This document shows positions 53,883 to 60,532 of a DNA stretch of 64,000 bases, piece after piece. The notes under the pieces are model-generated. The model did no database searches. It was not told the DNA's origin and worked only from the letters and a program-made list of their open reading frames with translations. The translations under genes were made by a program, and so were the position numbers. Numbering within the stretch: position 1 is the stretch's first letter; each line of letters opens with the position of its first letter. Origin of the DNA: Sphingomonas xinjiangensis (lineage in GTDB: Bacteria > Pseudomonadota > Alphaproteobacteria > Sphingomonadales > Sphingomonadaceae); assembly GCF_014199255.1 (NCBI RefSeq), contig NZ_JACIJF010000008.1, positions 101,845 through 165,844 of the forward strand, written 5' to 3'.

Positions 53883-54467
53883 TCAGGCCTTGGCGGGGGC
53901 GGTCCACCCGATCCGCGCTAGCGTATCAATCAGCGTCGAGCGAGCGACGCCGAAGTTGCGGCACACCGCGGCCTTGCTGGCCCCGCCGTCGAGTGCGGCG
54001 GTGATCGCCTCGATCTTCTCTGCATCAATCATCGGCGGCCGGCCGCCCTGCCGTCCCCGACGTTTTGCCGCGGCGAGCCCGGCCATGACCCGCTCGCGGG
54101 TCAGCGCGCGTTCGTACTGCGCCAGCGCGCCGAACATCGAGAACAGCAGCTCGCCATGTGGCGTGGTCGTGTCCATCGCCTCGGTCAGCGAGCGGAAGGC
54201 AATGCCGCGCTCGCGAAAGTCGGTGATGATTGACAGGAGGTGCGGCAGTGAGCGCCCGAGCCGGTCGAGCTTCCACACCACCAGTGTGTCGCCTTCCTTC
54301 AGCCAGGCGAGGCAGGTCTTGAGGCCAGGACGATCGTCGCGTGCGCCCGACGCTCTGTCGGCATGGATGTGGCGCTCATCGACGCCGGCCGCGATCAGCG
54401 CGTCGCGCTGGAGATCGACCGATTGCCGATCGTCGGCCGACGACACCCGCATGTACCCCACCAGCAT
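53883..54467 (-). CDS. tnpR: Serine resolvase TnpR
   Basis: A 194-residue small serine recombinase. The catalytic serine is in VGYMRVSSADDRQSVDLQRD (residue 9 or 10), with the other active-site residues in DRLGRSLPHLLSII. The C-terminal helix-turn-helix (SKAAVCRNFGVARSTLIDTL) binds res subsites. ATG 54467 is preferred over a start 11 codons upstream, because GGAAGGG lies 10 bases ahead and the shorter N-terminus fits the family. It resolves cointegrates and probably represses tnpRA. Confidence 0.95.
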   Translation of the reverse strand: MLVGYMRVSSADDRQSVDLQRDALIAAGVDERHIHADRASGARDDRPGLKTCLAWLKEGDTLVVWKLDRLGRSLPHLLSIITDFRERGIAFRSLTEAMDTTTPHGELLFSMFGALAQYERALTRERVMAGLAAAKRRGRQGGRPPMIDAEKIEAITAALDGGASKAAVCRNFGVARSTLIDTLARIGWTAPAKA

Positions 54468-54600
54468 GTGCGACAAACCCTTCCGACCCGGTTTCCGCAT
54501 GGTAGGGCAAAACGACAGGGTTTGTCGTGCAGTTTTGGCCTACTCTGGCCTCCGGTTCTGACCGGCTCGGCCTGCCCCCTCGGAAATCACCTGTTTGTCG
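54468..54600 (-). promoter_or_regulatory. res-like resolution site and tnpRA promoter region
   Basis: CGACAAACCC (54471-54480) and GGGTTTGTCG (54518-54527) are perfect inverted copies, 37 bp apart, directly ahead of tnpR; a third TTTGTCG is at 54594-54600. Repeated, inverted short half-sites next to tnpR are what a res site with three subsites looks like. The last copy reaches into the 3' end of the hydrolase gene. Confidence 0.6.
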
Positions 54601-55510
54601 TTGCCGTCACCCCGTCTCCGAGGAAGTCGATGACGACCCGTGCGAATGCTTCGGGCTGATCCAGCATGACGAAGTGAAAGCTGCCGTCGATCCGCTTAAA
54701 GCTGACGTGCGGGGTGGAAGCGTAAGCATTGCGGAACGTCGCATCGATATTGGACGCCGGCACGCCGTAGATGGGATCATAGGCATAGACGACCTCCACC
54801 GGCGCAGTGATGCGGCCAAGTTCGGGGCGCAGATCGGTGGTCATCAGCTCGTAGGTGGCATCGATCACGGTCTTGCGGTCCGACCTGATTCCCGCCGCGA
54901 TCAGGGCGGGCCGGACCGCCTCCGTCTTGGCGAGACGGGCGATGGATGCGGATTGCATGGCTTCGGCCTGTGTGGCCGGTGCCGCCAGCATTGCGTTGCG
55001 AAACACGGCTGCCTGCGGCTTGACGCTGTCGCTGGTAGCGGCCGGATCGATCAGCAGGCTGTAGAACGGCAGGGCATCGACGATCAGCAAGCGCCCGACC
55101 CGATCGGGATAACGCGCACCCAGCATCAGCGCCACCTCACCGCCCAGCGAATGGCCGATGATGGTTGGTGCCGTGAGGCGTTCACGTCGAATGTAATTAG
55201 CGATGGCTTCAGTCGTGGGGGCGGCGACCCGCCCGTCTGGATCAGGCACCGCAGGTAATCCCGCGAAACCCGCGACCTGCACAAGGTGGAGTCGATGGCC
55301 CTGCCGCAACCGGGCAGCGAGGCCAGCCCATACCTCGCGTGAAGATGCCAGACCTGGGATCAGGATCACGTCCGGTCCGGTGCCCTCGACCGTTACCGAG
55401 ATGCGGTCTGACTCAACCGTCGCTGGTGGGGGTGAGGCTGACTGTGCCGACGCCATCGACGCCGATGACAAAGCGATCCCGATCGCCGCGAGCATGGTTC
55501 GCGCACGCAT
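54587..55510 (-). CDS. Secreted alpha/beta hydrolase, transposon cargo
   Basis: A 307-residue protein with a signal peptide (MLAAIGIALSSASMASAQSA). The mature part is an alpha/beta-hydrolase fold: ILIPGLASSREVW near the start, nucleophile in TIIGHSLGGEVALMLG, an aspartate in YAYDPIYGVP and the histidine near the end in IDGSFHFVMLDQP. It is of the esterase or lactonase size class; no substrate can be assigned. ATG 55510 is preferred over an upstream frame start, as it starts the signal peptide. It is followed by res and has the same orientation as tnpRA. Confidence 0.88.
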   Translation of the reverse strand: MRARTMLAAIGIALSSASMASAQSASPPPATVESDRISVTVEGTGPDVILIPGLASSREVWAGLAARLRQGHRLHLVQVAGFAGLPAVPDPDGRVAAPTTEAIANYIRRERLTAPTIIGHSLGGEVALMLGARYPDRVGRLLIVDALPFYSLLIDPAATSDSVKPQAAVFRNAMLAAPATQAEAMQSASIARLAKTEAVRPALIAAGIRSDRKTVIDATYELMTTDLRPELGRITAPVEVVYAYDPIYGVPASNIDATFRNAYASTPHVSFKRIDGSFHFVMLDQPEAFARVVIDFLGDGVTATTNR

Positions 55511-55532
55511 GACATTCTCCCTGTTGCAATAG

Positions 55533-55721
55533 TTATGGTTCGAACACGTCTTCGATCTTGAGGCCGAACACGCCGGCAATGGTGAAGGCGAGCGGAAGGC
55601 TCGGATCGTAGCGGCCGTTCTCGATCGCGTTCACCGTCTGGCGCGACACGGACAGCGCGCCGGCGAGGTCGCCTTGGCTCCAGTCACGGGCAAGCCGCAG
55701 CTCCTTGATCCGGTTGTTCAC
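55533..55721 (-). CDS. Short XRE-family helix-turn-helix regulator
   Basis: A 62-residue protein that is almost entirely the helix-turn-helix: RIKELRLARDWSQGDLAGAL, SVSRQTVNAIENGRYDPSL, LAFTIAGVFGLKIEDVF. It resembles the YozG-type small regulators found beside membrane proteins. The GTG at 55719-55721 overlaps the stop of the membrane gene (GTGA), so the two are translated together. The palindrome at 56111 is the likely operator. An upstream in-frame ATG would lie inside the membrane gene. Confidence 0.88.
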   Translation of the reverse strand: MNNRIKELRLARDWSQGDLAGALSVSRQTVNAIENGRYDPSLPLAFTIAGVFGLKIEDVFEP

Positions 55722-56098
55722 CGGTAGCGTCGAATGGCGATCAGCGAACCGATGCCCCACAGCGTGCCCATGATGGGCCAGACTGCAAAGGCTCGCAGAT
55801 GCGGCAGTCCCGCTCCCTCGGCGAAACCCCAACCGAAGGTGATGAGTGCGGTGCCGAGGAAGGAAATGGCGATCGCATCAAACTGGATGCGCCGCTGCAT
55901 TTCGTCCATCCGCCACAAGGCGCGCAGGATCGCCCATGCCGCTGCAAAGGCACCGAGCATCGGGGCTAGGTTGATCGCTAGCTTCAAGGCACCCGTAGGC
56001 TCTATCGCTCGCTCGACCGCTGCGGCACCGAAGAGCAAGGCTGCGTACAGTGCGAACGCGCTCCCCAACTCGATCAGATATTGCTTGGATCGGAACAT
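55718..56098 (-). CDS. Four-helix membrane protein paired with an XRE regulator
   Basis: A 126-residue protein with about four membrane segments (LIELGSAFALYAALLFGAAAV, LAINLAPMLGAFAAAWAIL, AIAISFLGTALITFGWGFA, WPIMGTLWGIGSLIAI). A charged loop, RALWRMDEMQRRIQFDA, joins the middle segments; this DEMQRRI pattern recurs in small membrane proteins that are encoded with an XRE regulator in many bacteria. Function is unknown. GGGAG lies 9 bases ahead of the ATG. It is the first gene of the pair. Confidence 0.82.
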   Translation of the reverse strand: MFRSKQYLIELGSAFALYAALLFGAAAVERAIEPTGALKLAINLAPMLGAFAAAWAILRALWRMDEMQRRIQFDAIAISFLGTALITFGWGFAEGAGLPHLRAFAVWPIMGTLWGIGSLIAIRRYR

Positions 56099-56110
56099 CC
56101 GTACCACTCC

Positions 56111-56130
56111 CTGTAAAACACCTTTTACAG
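56111..56130. promoter_or_regulatory. Perfect 20-bp palindrome, likely operator of the XRE/membrane pair
   Basis: CTGTAAAA and TTTTACAG flank CACC, 13 bp ahead of the membrane gene start. Two-fold symmetry, AT-rich arms and position beside an XRE regulator gene point to an autoregulatory operator overlapping the promoter. It lies inside the transposon, 65 bp from the right end. Confidence 0.7.
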
Positions 56131-56195
56131 AGCAAGTAAGAGCCTGTCAAACGTCCTTTCCATTCCCTGCCGCTGACAATCACGGAGCTGGCGTT

Positions 56196-56233
56196 GCTAC
56201 CGTATATCCGTGCCCCTTTTATGTGACGCCCCC
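56196..56233 (-). repeat. Right terminal inverted repeat of the Tn3 element
   Basis: 38 bp; its reverse complement begins GGGGGCGTCACATAAAAGGG and matches the left repeat except for two transitions. Confidence 0.95.
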
Positions 56234-56305
56234 GCTTTGTCGATGGCGAATGACGAGACCTGGTGGTTAGTTGACGTTCAATCAGAAGCTACCCCGTCGG
56301 CAACC

Positions 56306-56674
56306 TCACGAGTTCTCGCGGGGCAGCGCACACCAGTCGCCTGCCGTAGACGGGCGTAGAAGGACACGGCTCGCCGACCAAGCGTCCGGCTCCTCGGTGC
56401 CATTCAGACCTTCCGCCCAGAAACGGTGCTCGAAACTGCACTCGGCTTTGAAACCCTTGATAATCCAACGGCAGGAAGCATTCCGTACCTCCACCCTCCC
56501 AGCTACCATCTCGTACACGCCGCAGTCGCCGTCCTCCTTGCACGCACAGTGCTCAGAACGCAGCGAAGTGGAGTCAGGCAGCGCCGTAGCACGCGGAACT
56601 GCTGCGCACCCCCCAAGAGAGGCAGCCATAGCACCGAGACATAGTCTCGCAGCTAACGAGCTTAAGCGGATCAT
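56306..56674 (-). CDS. Hypothetical lipoprotein
   Basis: A 122-residue protein starting MIRLSSLAARLCLGAMAASLGGC; the lipobox SLGGC puts the lipidated cysteine near residue 23. The mature part has six more cysteines in pairs (SEHCACKEDGDCGVYEM, NASCRWIIKGF, AECSF, GDWCALP), suggesting a small disulfide-stabilised periplasmic protein. No family is recognised. It is the first gene right of the transposon; nothing shows that it was interrupted. Confidence 0.65.
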   Translation of the reverse strand: MIRLSSLAARLCLGAMAASLGGCAAVPRATALPDSTSLRSEHCACKEDGDCGVYEMVAGRVEVRNASCRWIIKGFKAECSFEHRFWAEGLNGTEEPDAWSASRVLLRPSTAGDWCALPRENS

Positions 56675-56772
56675 GTCCGCTAAGGTCGCTAATTCTGAGA
56701 GTGTTCGCAACTGGGTCGTTCGCTACGGATCAGTTCTGAATGTCCGCATCTGGGGCGTTAGCCGCCGTGCCT

Positions 56773-57396
56773 TCAGTCGGTGGTGGAGCCTGCGATGATC
56801 GTGAGCCGTTGTATTTCCGGGATGTGGACGCTAAACAGGAAGACGCCCCACCATTCCATTCCGGGCGCGAAGTAATCCGATACGTCAGGCAGATTGGGGC
56901 TGGTCCAGTCCCGTATCGCACTTTGCTGCGTGGCCGGCAGGATAAAGTCCCTGATGTCGTCAAAGACCGACTGCACCTCGCTCGGCTTTCCCTTCAATCC
57001 ATAGGGTGGATTCGAAAACGCGTACGCGAACTGCCCTCCGACACCGGCCTCGGGGCAAGCCGCAGCCCCGGACATAAATTTCACGCCGTCCAACTTCTTG
57101 AGCTTCGGATTATGCAGTTCCGATCCGTCAGCCAACTTGTAGCTGCCGACCTTCAGCAACATTCCGCTCTCAAGATCGTACCAGTCGCCGAAAAAAGCTC
57201 GCTCACGGATCGGCTTGCACCCCAATGCTCGCAGCTTTGCTTCACTGAATGTGCCGGCGTGCCTTATCGCATGGGGAATTGCTGTTAGAATTTCCTGCTC
57301 GGTGCCGCCGGCATCGTCGAAAACTGCGAAGTCCAACACCCCCAACATCTTGCTGTAGCGCTTAAAGGCGGGCGGGAGGTTCTCGACGCGTTTCAT
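56773..57396 (-). CDS. Hypothetical cytosolic protein (207 residues)
   Basis: A well-formed 207-residue frame with mixed composition: FKRYSKMLGVLDFAVFDDAG, RERAFFGDWYDLESGMLLKV, then FAYAFSNPPYGLKGKPSEVQ and WWGVFLFSVHIPEIQ. The NPPY-type segment resembles motif IV of N6-adenine methyltransferases, but the surrounding SAM-binding motif is not visible, so I do not assign that function. No signal peptide. It stands alone between a lipoprotein gene and a miniature repeat element. Confidence 0.6.
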   Translation of the reverse strand: MKRVENLPPAFKRYSKMLGVLDFAVFDDAGGTEQEILTAIPHAIRHAGTFSEAKLRALGCKPIRERAFFGDWYDLESGMLLKVGSYKLADGSELHNPKLKKLDGVKFMSGAAACPEAGVGGQFAYAFSNPPYGLKGKPSEVQSVFDDIRDFILPATQQSAIRDWTSPNLPDVSDYFAPGMEWWGVFLFSVHIPEIQRLTIIAGSTTD

Positions 57397-57436
57397 AGCG
57401 CGCTTCTACGACACGGGTGCGACGTCCGCTATTGGG

Positions 57437-57607
57437 CGATTTTGTTGAAAAACGCTCAGGCGCGCCGGAAGCAGCTCGCGATGAGCAAGACTCGTTCGCA
57501 ACGCCGCCCAACGGTGCACGATCGTGACTTCAAACCGGCGTTCATCGCAACGACGTTACGCGGTCAGCGTTGCTGTCGGTTGCATATCGAGTTTTTCAAC
57601 AAAATCG
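57437..57607. repeat. 171-bp element with perfect 17-bp inverted ends
   Basis: CGATTTTGTTGAAAAAC (57437-57453) and its exact complement GTTTTTCAACAAAATCG (57591-57607) flank 137 bp without a convincing gene. Ends of this sequence type occur in IS elements of the IS5 or IS1182 kind, as I recall, so this is probably a miniature (MITE-like) derivative or a solo IS remnant. The 420-bp gap between 57396 and 57818 holds nothing else I can support. Confidence 0.7.
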
Positions 57608-57817
57608 GGCGGAAGCGGAAGAGCGGCTTTTAGCGTCCGCTTTGCCGGCGCGGAACGTCGTGGTGTGATGGGAAAGAGACAGTCAGCTTCCCGCGGCGAG
57701 AAGGCGTATAGCGGGCGTCACAAGTCTCGCCGTGCATGACGTCCGGAAAGTCGACGATCGGTTCAAATGTACGGTCGGACCACGCAATCGCCTTAGCTAA
57801 ACGGAGTGCTTCACTCG

Positions 57818-58183
57818 TTAGCGTTCTGACAGCTTCCATTGCAGCCTTGTGATAAAGTCACCTGAGACGGTGCGGCCGTCCGCATCTCGAGCTGGATTGT
57901 ACTTGAGCTTACGAAGCATCGTACATGTTGCCTCGTCCAGGCTTGGAGATCCGCTGCTATCTAAGACTTTGCACCCTAGGGCGCTTCCCCTTTTACTTAT
58001 AGGAAGCAATACCTGGGTACTGCCCTCCTGCTTAAGGCGAAGCGCCTCCTTGGGATAATCATCATCAACCATGAACGAACCAGCTGGAACGCGTGGCGAT
58101 GGCGCTTTACTTCGATCCGGTGAAGCGGCTTCCTCAGGATGCAGAAGTCCAAAGATCAAAGCCAAAACTATGCCAGCGTACAT
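57818..58183 (-). CDS. Small TonB C-terminal-domain protein
   Basis: A 121-residue protein with a signal peptide or anchor (MYAGIVLALIFGLLHPEEAA). The rest is a TonB-type C-terminal domain: DDDYPKEALRLKQEGSTQVLLPISKRGSALGCKVLDSSGSPSLDEATCTMLRKLKYNPARD-like arrangement, with the usual P-x-x-AL-x-x-x-x-G start. It lacks the long proline-rich span of a true TonB, so it probably does not energise receptors itself. The two cysteines (near 73 and 87) may pair. It stands alone. Confidence 0.8.
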   Translation of the reverse strand: MYAGIVLALIFGLLHPEEAASPDRSKAPSPRVPAGSFMVDDDYPKEALRLKQEGSTQVLLPISKRGSALGCKVLDSSGSPSLDEATCTMLRKLKYNPARDADGRTVSGDFITRLQWKLSER

Positions 58184-58370
58184 GGGGGCCCTTCAGATTG
58201 CGCGCGACGGCTACAGTCTCATGAGACGACGTGCAACTGCACTGTGCCGCGGCATGAACCGGAGCAGTACTAGATCCCAGTTAGGCGGAGGAACGGTCCA
58301 GACCGGACGCTTACGCTCATGGCAACGTTTCGGGACCGTTTTCGTTAATCAGCCGACGGAGGGGAAACTT

Positions 58371-58562
58371 ATGGCTGAAAACCCAGCATTTTACCGTGAC
58401 CGCGCACGTGAGCAGCGGGATGCGGCTGAAGCGACTACCTTGGCAAATGTCCGCAACCGCTGCCTCTCGGCCGCTGAATCCTGGGAGCGGATGGCCGAGC
58501 GAGGCGAAGGCATCGGCCGCCGCCAAGCGGAACGCTTGGTTGCAGCCACACCGGCTGAGTAG
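58371..58562 (+). CDS. Short charged protein (63 residues)
   Basis: ATG 58371 follows GGAGGGG by 8 bases and gives MAENPAFYRDRAREQRDAAE, then TLANVRNRCLSAAESWERMAER. This RDRA-x-x-x-x-x-AA-x-A-T-L-x-N-V-R pattern is common in short alphaproteobacterial proteins of unknown role. The frame is open further upstream without protein-like composition. Confidence 0.7.
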   Translation: MAENPAFYRDRAREQRDAAEATTLANVRNRCLSAAESWERMAERGEGIGRRQAERLVAATPAE

Positions 58563-58662
58563 CCAACACTATCATCCTGTCACACTGAGTACCTGCCGGC
58601 TGCTTGCTTAGAGCAACCGGCACACCGTAGTGCAGCCTATCAACCAAGAGAGCACAGTTCGC

Positions 58663-58863
58663 ATGCGAGTAGAAGTTCGCGATAACAACGTCGACCAGGC
58701 CCTGCGCGTCTTGAAGAAGAAGCTCCAGCGCGAAGGCGTCTATCGCGAGATGAAGCTGCGAACGCACTTCGAGAAGCCTTCTGAGAAGCGTGCGCGTGAG
58801 CACGCAGCAGCGGTTAGCCGGGCCCGCAAGGCCGATCGCAAGCGGGCTGAACGGGATCGTTGA
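58663..58863 (+). CDS. rpsU: 30S ribosomal protein S21
   Basis: A 66-residue bS21 protein: [20 protein letters not shown], then [21 protein letters not shown] and a basic tail. It helps 30S subunits engage mRNA. ATG 58663 is preferred over an upstream start 11 codons away, since family members begin here. tRNA-Leu begins 8 bp after its stop and may be on the same transcript. Sphingomonads often carry more than one rpsU; whether this is the main copy is unknown. Confidence 0.95.
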   Translation: MRVEVRDNNVDQALRVLKKKLQREGVYREMKLRTHFEKPSEKRAREHAAAVSRARKADRKRAERDR

Positions 58864-58871
58864 TCTCCCCC

Positions 58872-58957
58872 GCGGACGTGGCGGAATGGTAGACGCCGGG
58901 GACTTAAAATCCCCTGCCCTTCGGGGCGTGCGGGTTCGAGTCCCGCCGTCCGTACCA
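58872..58957 (+). tRNA. tRNA-Leu (TAA)
   Basis: Acceptor arms GCGGACG (58872-58878) and CGTCCGT (58947-58953) pair with one G-T at the end, followed by A and an encoded CCA. The anticodon stem GGGGA/TCCCC holds CTTAAAA, anticodon TAA. A long variable arm (TGCCCTTCGGGGC region) marks a class II tRNA. Confidence 0.95.
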
Positions 58958-59032
58958 GTGTCGAGATTGCAACTGTGCAGAATGACCGCGGACCGTAAGG
59001 CTCCGCATGGGAGCCCTACGGCAGAATTTCGA

Positions 59033-59191
59033 TCAGCTGTTGTCGGTACCTGACGTTTTCACGTCTTCGGCTTCGTTTCCTTTGGGAGGCGAGGCCACCG
59101 AAACGCCGGTGGGATTGATTGTGTCGCCACCTGGGTTCTTCTGATCTTCCTGATCGTCAGGTCCTGTCGAATTGGGCATATTGCCAGCCAT
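59033..59191 (-). CDS. Short acidic hydrophilic protein (52 residues)
   Basis: ATG at 59191 with AGGAG 9 bases upstream gives MAGNMPNSTGPDDQEDQKNP, then a Gly/Pro/Thr/Ser-rich tail ending GTDNS. It has no predicted fold. The ribosome site and the codon pattern support it; the overlapping longer frame (59059-59325, -) is in another register and is less likely. No function can be given. Confidence 0.5.
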   Translation of the reverse strand: MAGNMPNSTGPDDQEDQKNPGGDTINPTGVSVASPPKGNEAEDVKTSGTDNS

Positions 59192-59350
59192 ATCGCGCGC
59201 TCCTGTGTTGCTACGCCTAAAGAACGCACGGCACCTGCCGAGGTCCCCGTGCTGAACAGCACGGCGCTCGCTTCGTTAGCCGCCGTTAACCAAGTCTTTA
59301 CGTATTTCTTCTGAGGATGGCGCATCGATCCGGGGGGCCGGAGAGTAGCA

Positions 59351-59515
59351 ATGACCGTATCAGTAGGTCTGATCCGCGAACTGGAGCGGGTTCAACGTTT
59401 TGCGCAGGATCTGAGCGATCCTCGCTCATACGCGGCGCTTAGCCGCTACCGTCGGGATCTCGAGGCAGATCTCGGCAAGCAACAGCGCGACAGCGTTCGG
59501 CAGCTGATGATCTAG
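59351..59515 (+). CDS. Short helical protein (54 residues)
   Basis: ATG 59351 to TAG 59513-59515 gives MTVSVGLIRELERVQRFAQD, then SYAALSRYRRDLEADLGKQQ, a strongly helical, charged sequence. GGAGAG lies 5-10 bases upstream. It is divergent from the short gene at 59033 and ends 43 bp before the mucR stop on the other strand. I do not recognise a family. Confidence 0.5.
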   Translation: MTVSVGLIRELERVQRFAQDLSDPRSYAALSRYRRDLEADLGKQQRDSVRQLMI

Positions 59516-59558
59516 GCCGATCAGGGCCGCGACGTTTTGCCGCGGCCCAGAGGCTGGT

Positions 59559-60029
59559 TTAGGCGTTGTCAGCCGGCGCGCTTGCCTTGCGCGCAACAGG
59601 TGCCTTGGCCTTCGTAGCCGGCGCCGCTGCCGCCTTGGGCTTACGGCCCAGGCCAATCTTCTTGGCGAGATCGCGACGCTGCTCAGCATAGTTCGGCGCA
59701 ACCATCGGGTAATCCGCCGGCAGGTTCCACTTGGTGCGGTACTGCTCAGGGGTCATCTGGTAGTGCGTCATCAGGTGGCGCTTGAGCATCTTGAGCTTCT
59801 TACCGTCTTCCAAGCAGACGATGTAGTCGGGCTTGACCGACGACCGAACAGAAACAGCCGGCTCTTGCTTCACAGGCTCGGGTTCGGCGACCTCACCAAG
59901 TCCATTCAGTGCGTTATGAACATTGGCAATAAGCGTCGGGATGTCGCTCACCGAAACACTGTTGTTACTGACATGTGCAGCAACGATGTCCGCGGTAAGG
60001 GCTACGAGAGATTGCTCGGAATCGGTCAA
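59559..60029 (-). CDS. MucR/Ros family transcriptional regulator
   Basis: A 156-residue regulator. An N-terminal oligomerisation region ([23 protein letters not shown]) is followed by the zinc-finger region [21 protein letters not shown], then [39 protein letters not shown]. The tail is Ala/Lys/Pro-rich. In MucR the second cysteine of the Ros finger is often Asp, as it is here (C-x-x-D). These proteins act as H-NS-like silencers of AT-rich genes, including exopolysaccharide and cell-cycle genes. It stands alone. Confidence 0.95.
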   Translation of the reverse strand: MTDSEQSLVALTADIVAAHVSNNSVSVSDIPTLIANVHNALNGLGEVAEPEPVKQEPAVSVRSSVKPDYIVCLEDGKKLKMLKRHLMTHYQMTPEQYRTKWNLPADYPMVAPNYAEQRRDLAKKIGLGRKPKAAAAPATKAKAPVARKASAPADNA

Positions 60030-60114
60030 AATAGATGTCCTGCTGGGGTGAGCGCGTAATGGCGCCGGCGCCTACTTATACGGGGATGACTGTATCTTCC
60101 AGTTCTTTGACTGC

Positions 60115-60447
60115 TTAGGCGTGTCCAAGAGAGAGACGTTGGAGCTTCTGAAGGAACTCTGCGCCTTCGGGCGTAGCTACAGCAAAGACGTCGCGCTTGT
60201 CGGCAGGGTTAGGCGCGCGGCGGGCAAGCCGCAGATCCGTCAGTCTGTTGAGCGCCCGCGTGATCACCGGCTTTGTGACCTTCAGCAGCTTGGCCACTCC
60301 CCGGATCGTGTGCGGTCCTTCGTCCATATGGATCAGCATCAACAAGGCCATCTGGCGGTTGGTAAGGTCAGGAACGCCCGATCGCACATAATCGAGAACC
60401 GTTGCCTTCCACTTCGTAAGCGGTGCTTCGTACGCTTGTACGTCCAT
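60115..60447 (-). CDS. MarR-like winged-helix regulator
   Basis: A 110-residue protein with TNRQMALLMLIHMDEGPHTI, the recognition region RGVAKLLKVTKPVITRALNRLTDLRLARR and a short wing (PADKRDVFAVATPEG). It lacks the long dimerisation helices of full MarR proteins. The beginning (MDVQAYEAPLTKWKATVLDY) fits short alphaproteobacterial regulators of unknown target. It is on the same strand as the DNA ligase gene, 85 bp downstream of it. Confidence 0.85.
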   Translation of the reverse strand: MDVQAYEAPLTKWKATVLDYVRSGVPDLTNRQMALLMLIHMDEGPHTIRGVAKLLKVTKPVITRALNRLTDLRLARRAPNPADKRDVFAVATPEGAEFLQKLQRLSLGHA

Positions 60448-60532
60448 GATGCTGTCCTCTCCTGGTCTTGCTTGCGTGCAGTGATTTCAGGAACTTGCTG
60501 CACAACGCGTCGCTCGGGCCAGGTGTCCGCGA

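Larger units (their letters stand above)
50867..56233. mobile_element. Complete Tn3-family transposon with esterase and regulator cargo
   Basis: A 5367-bp element bounded by 38-bp inverted repeats (two mismatches) that start GGGGGC. It contains tnpA, tnpR and a res-like site, all in the usual Tn3 order, and three cargo genes between res and the right end: a secreted alpha/beta hydrolase, an XRE regulator and a membrane protein. All five genes point left. The 5 bp flanking each end are different (GATCA and GCTTT), so no target duplication is visible. It carries no resistance or catabolic cargo that I recognise. Confidence 0.93.

Noticed and set aside
56773..57396. Adenine methyltransferase call based on NPPY
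   Set aside because: Only one motif is present; the SAM-binding FxGxG motif and the fold order are not visible.
57630..57839. 69-codon minus-strand frame ending near the miniature element
   Set aside because: Starts inside the end of the TonB-domain gene, has no ribosome site, and the composition drifts to Arg/Pro/Ser.
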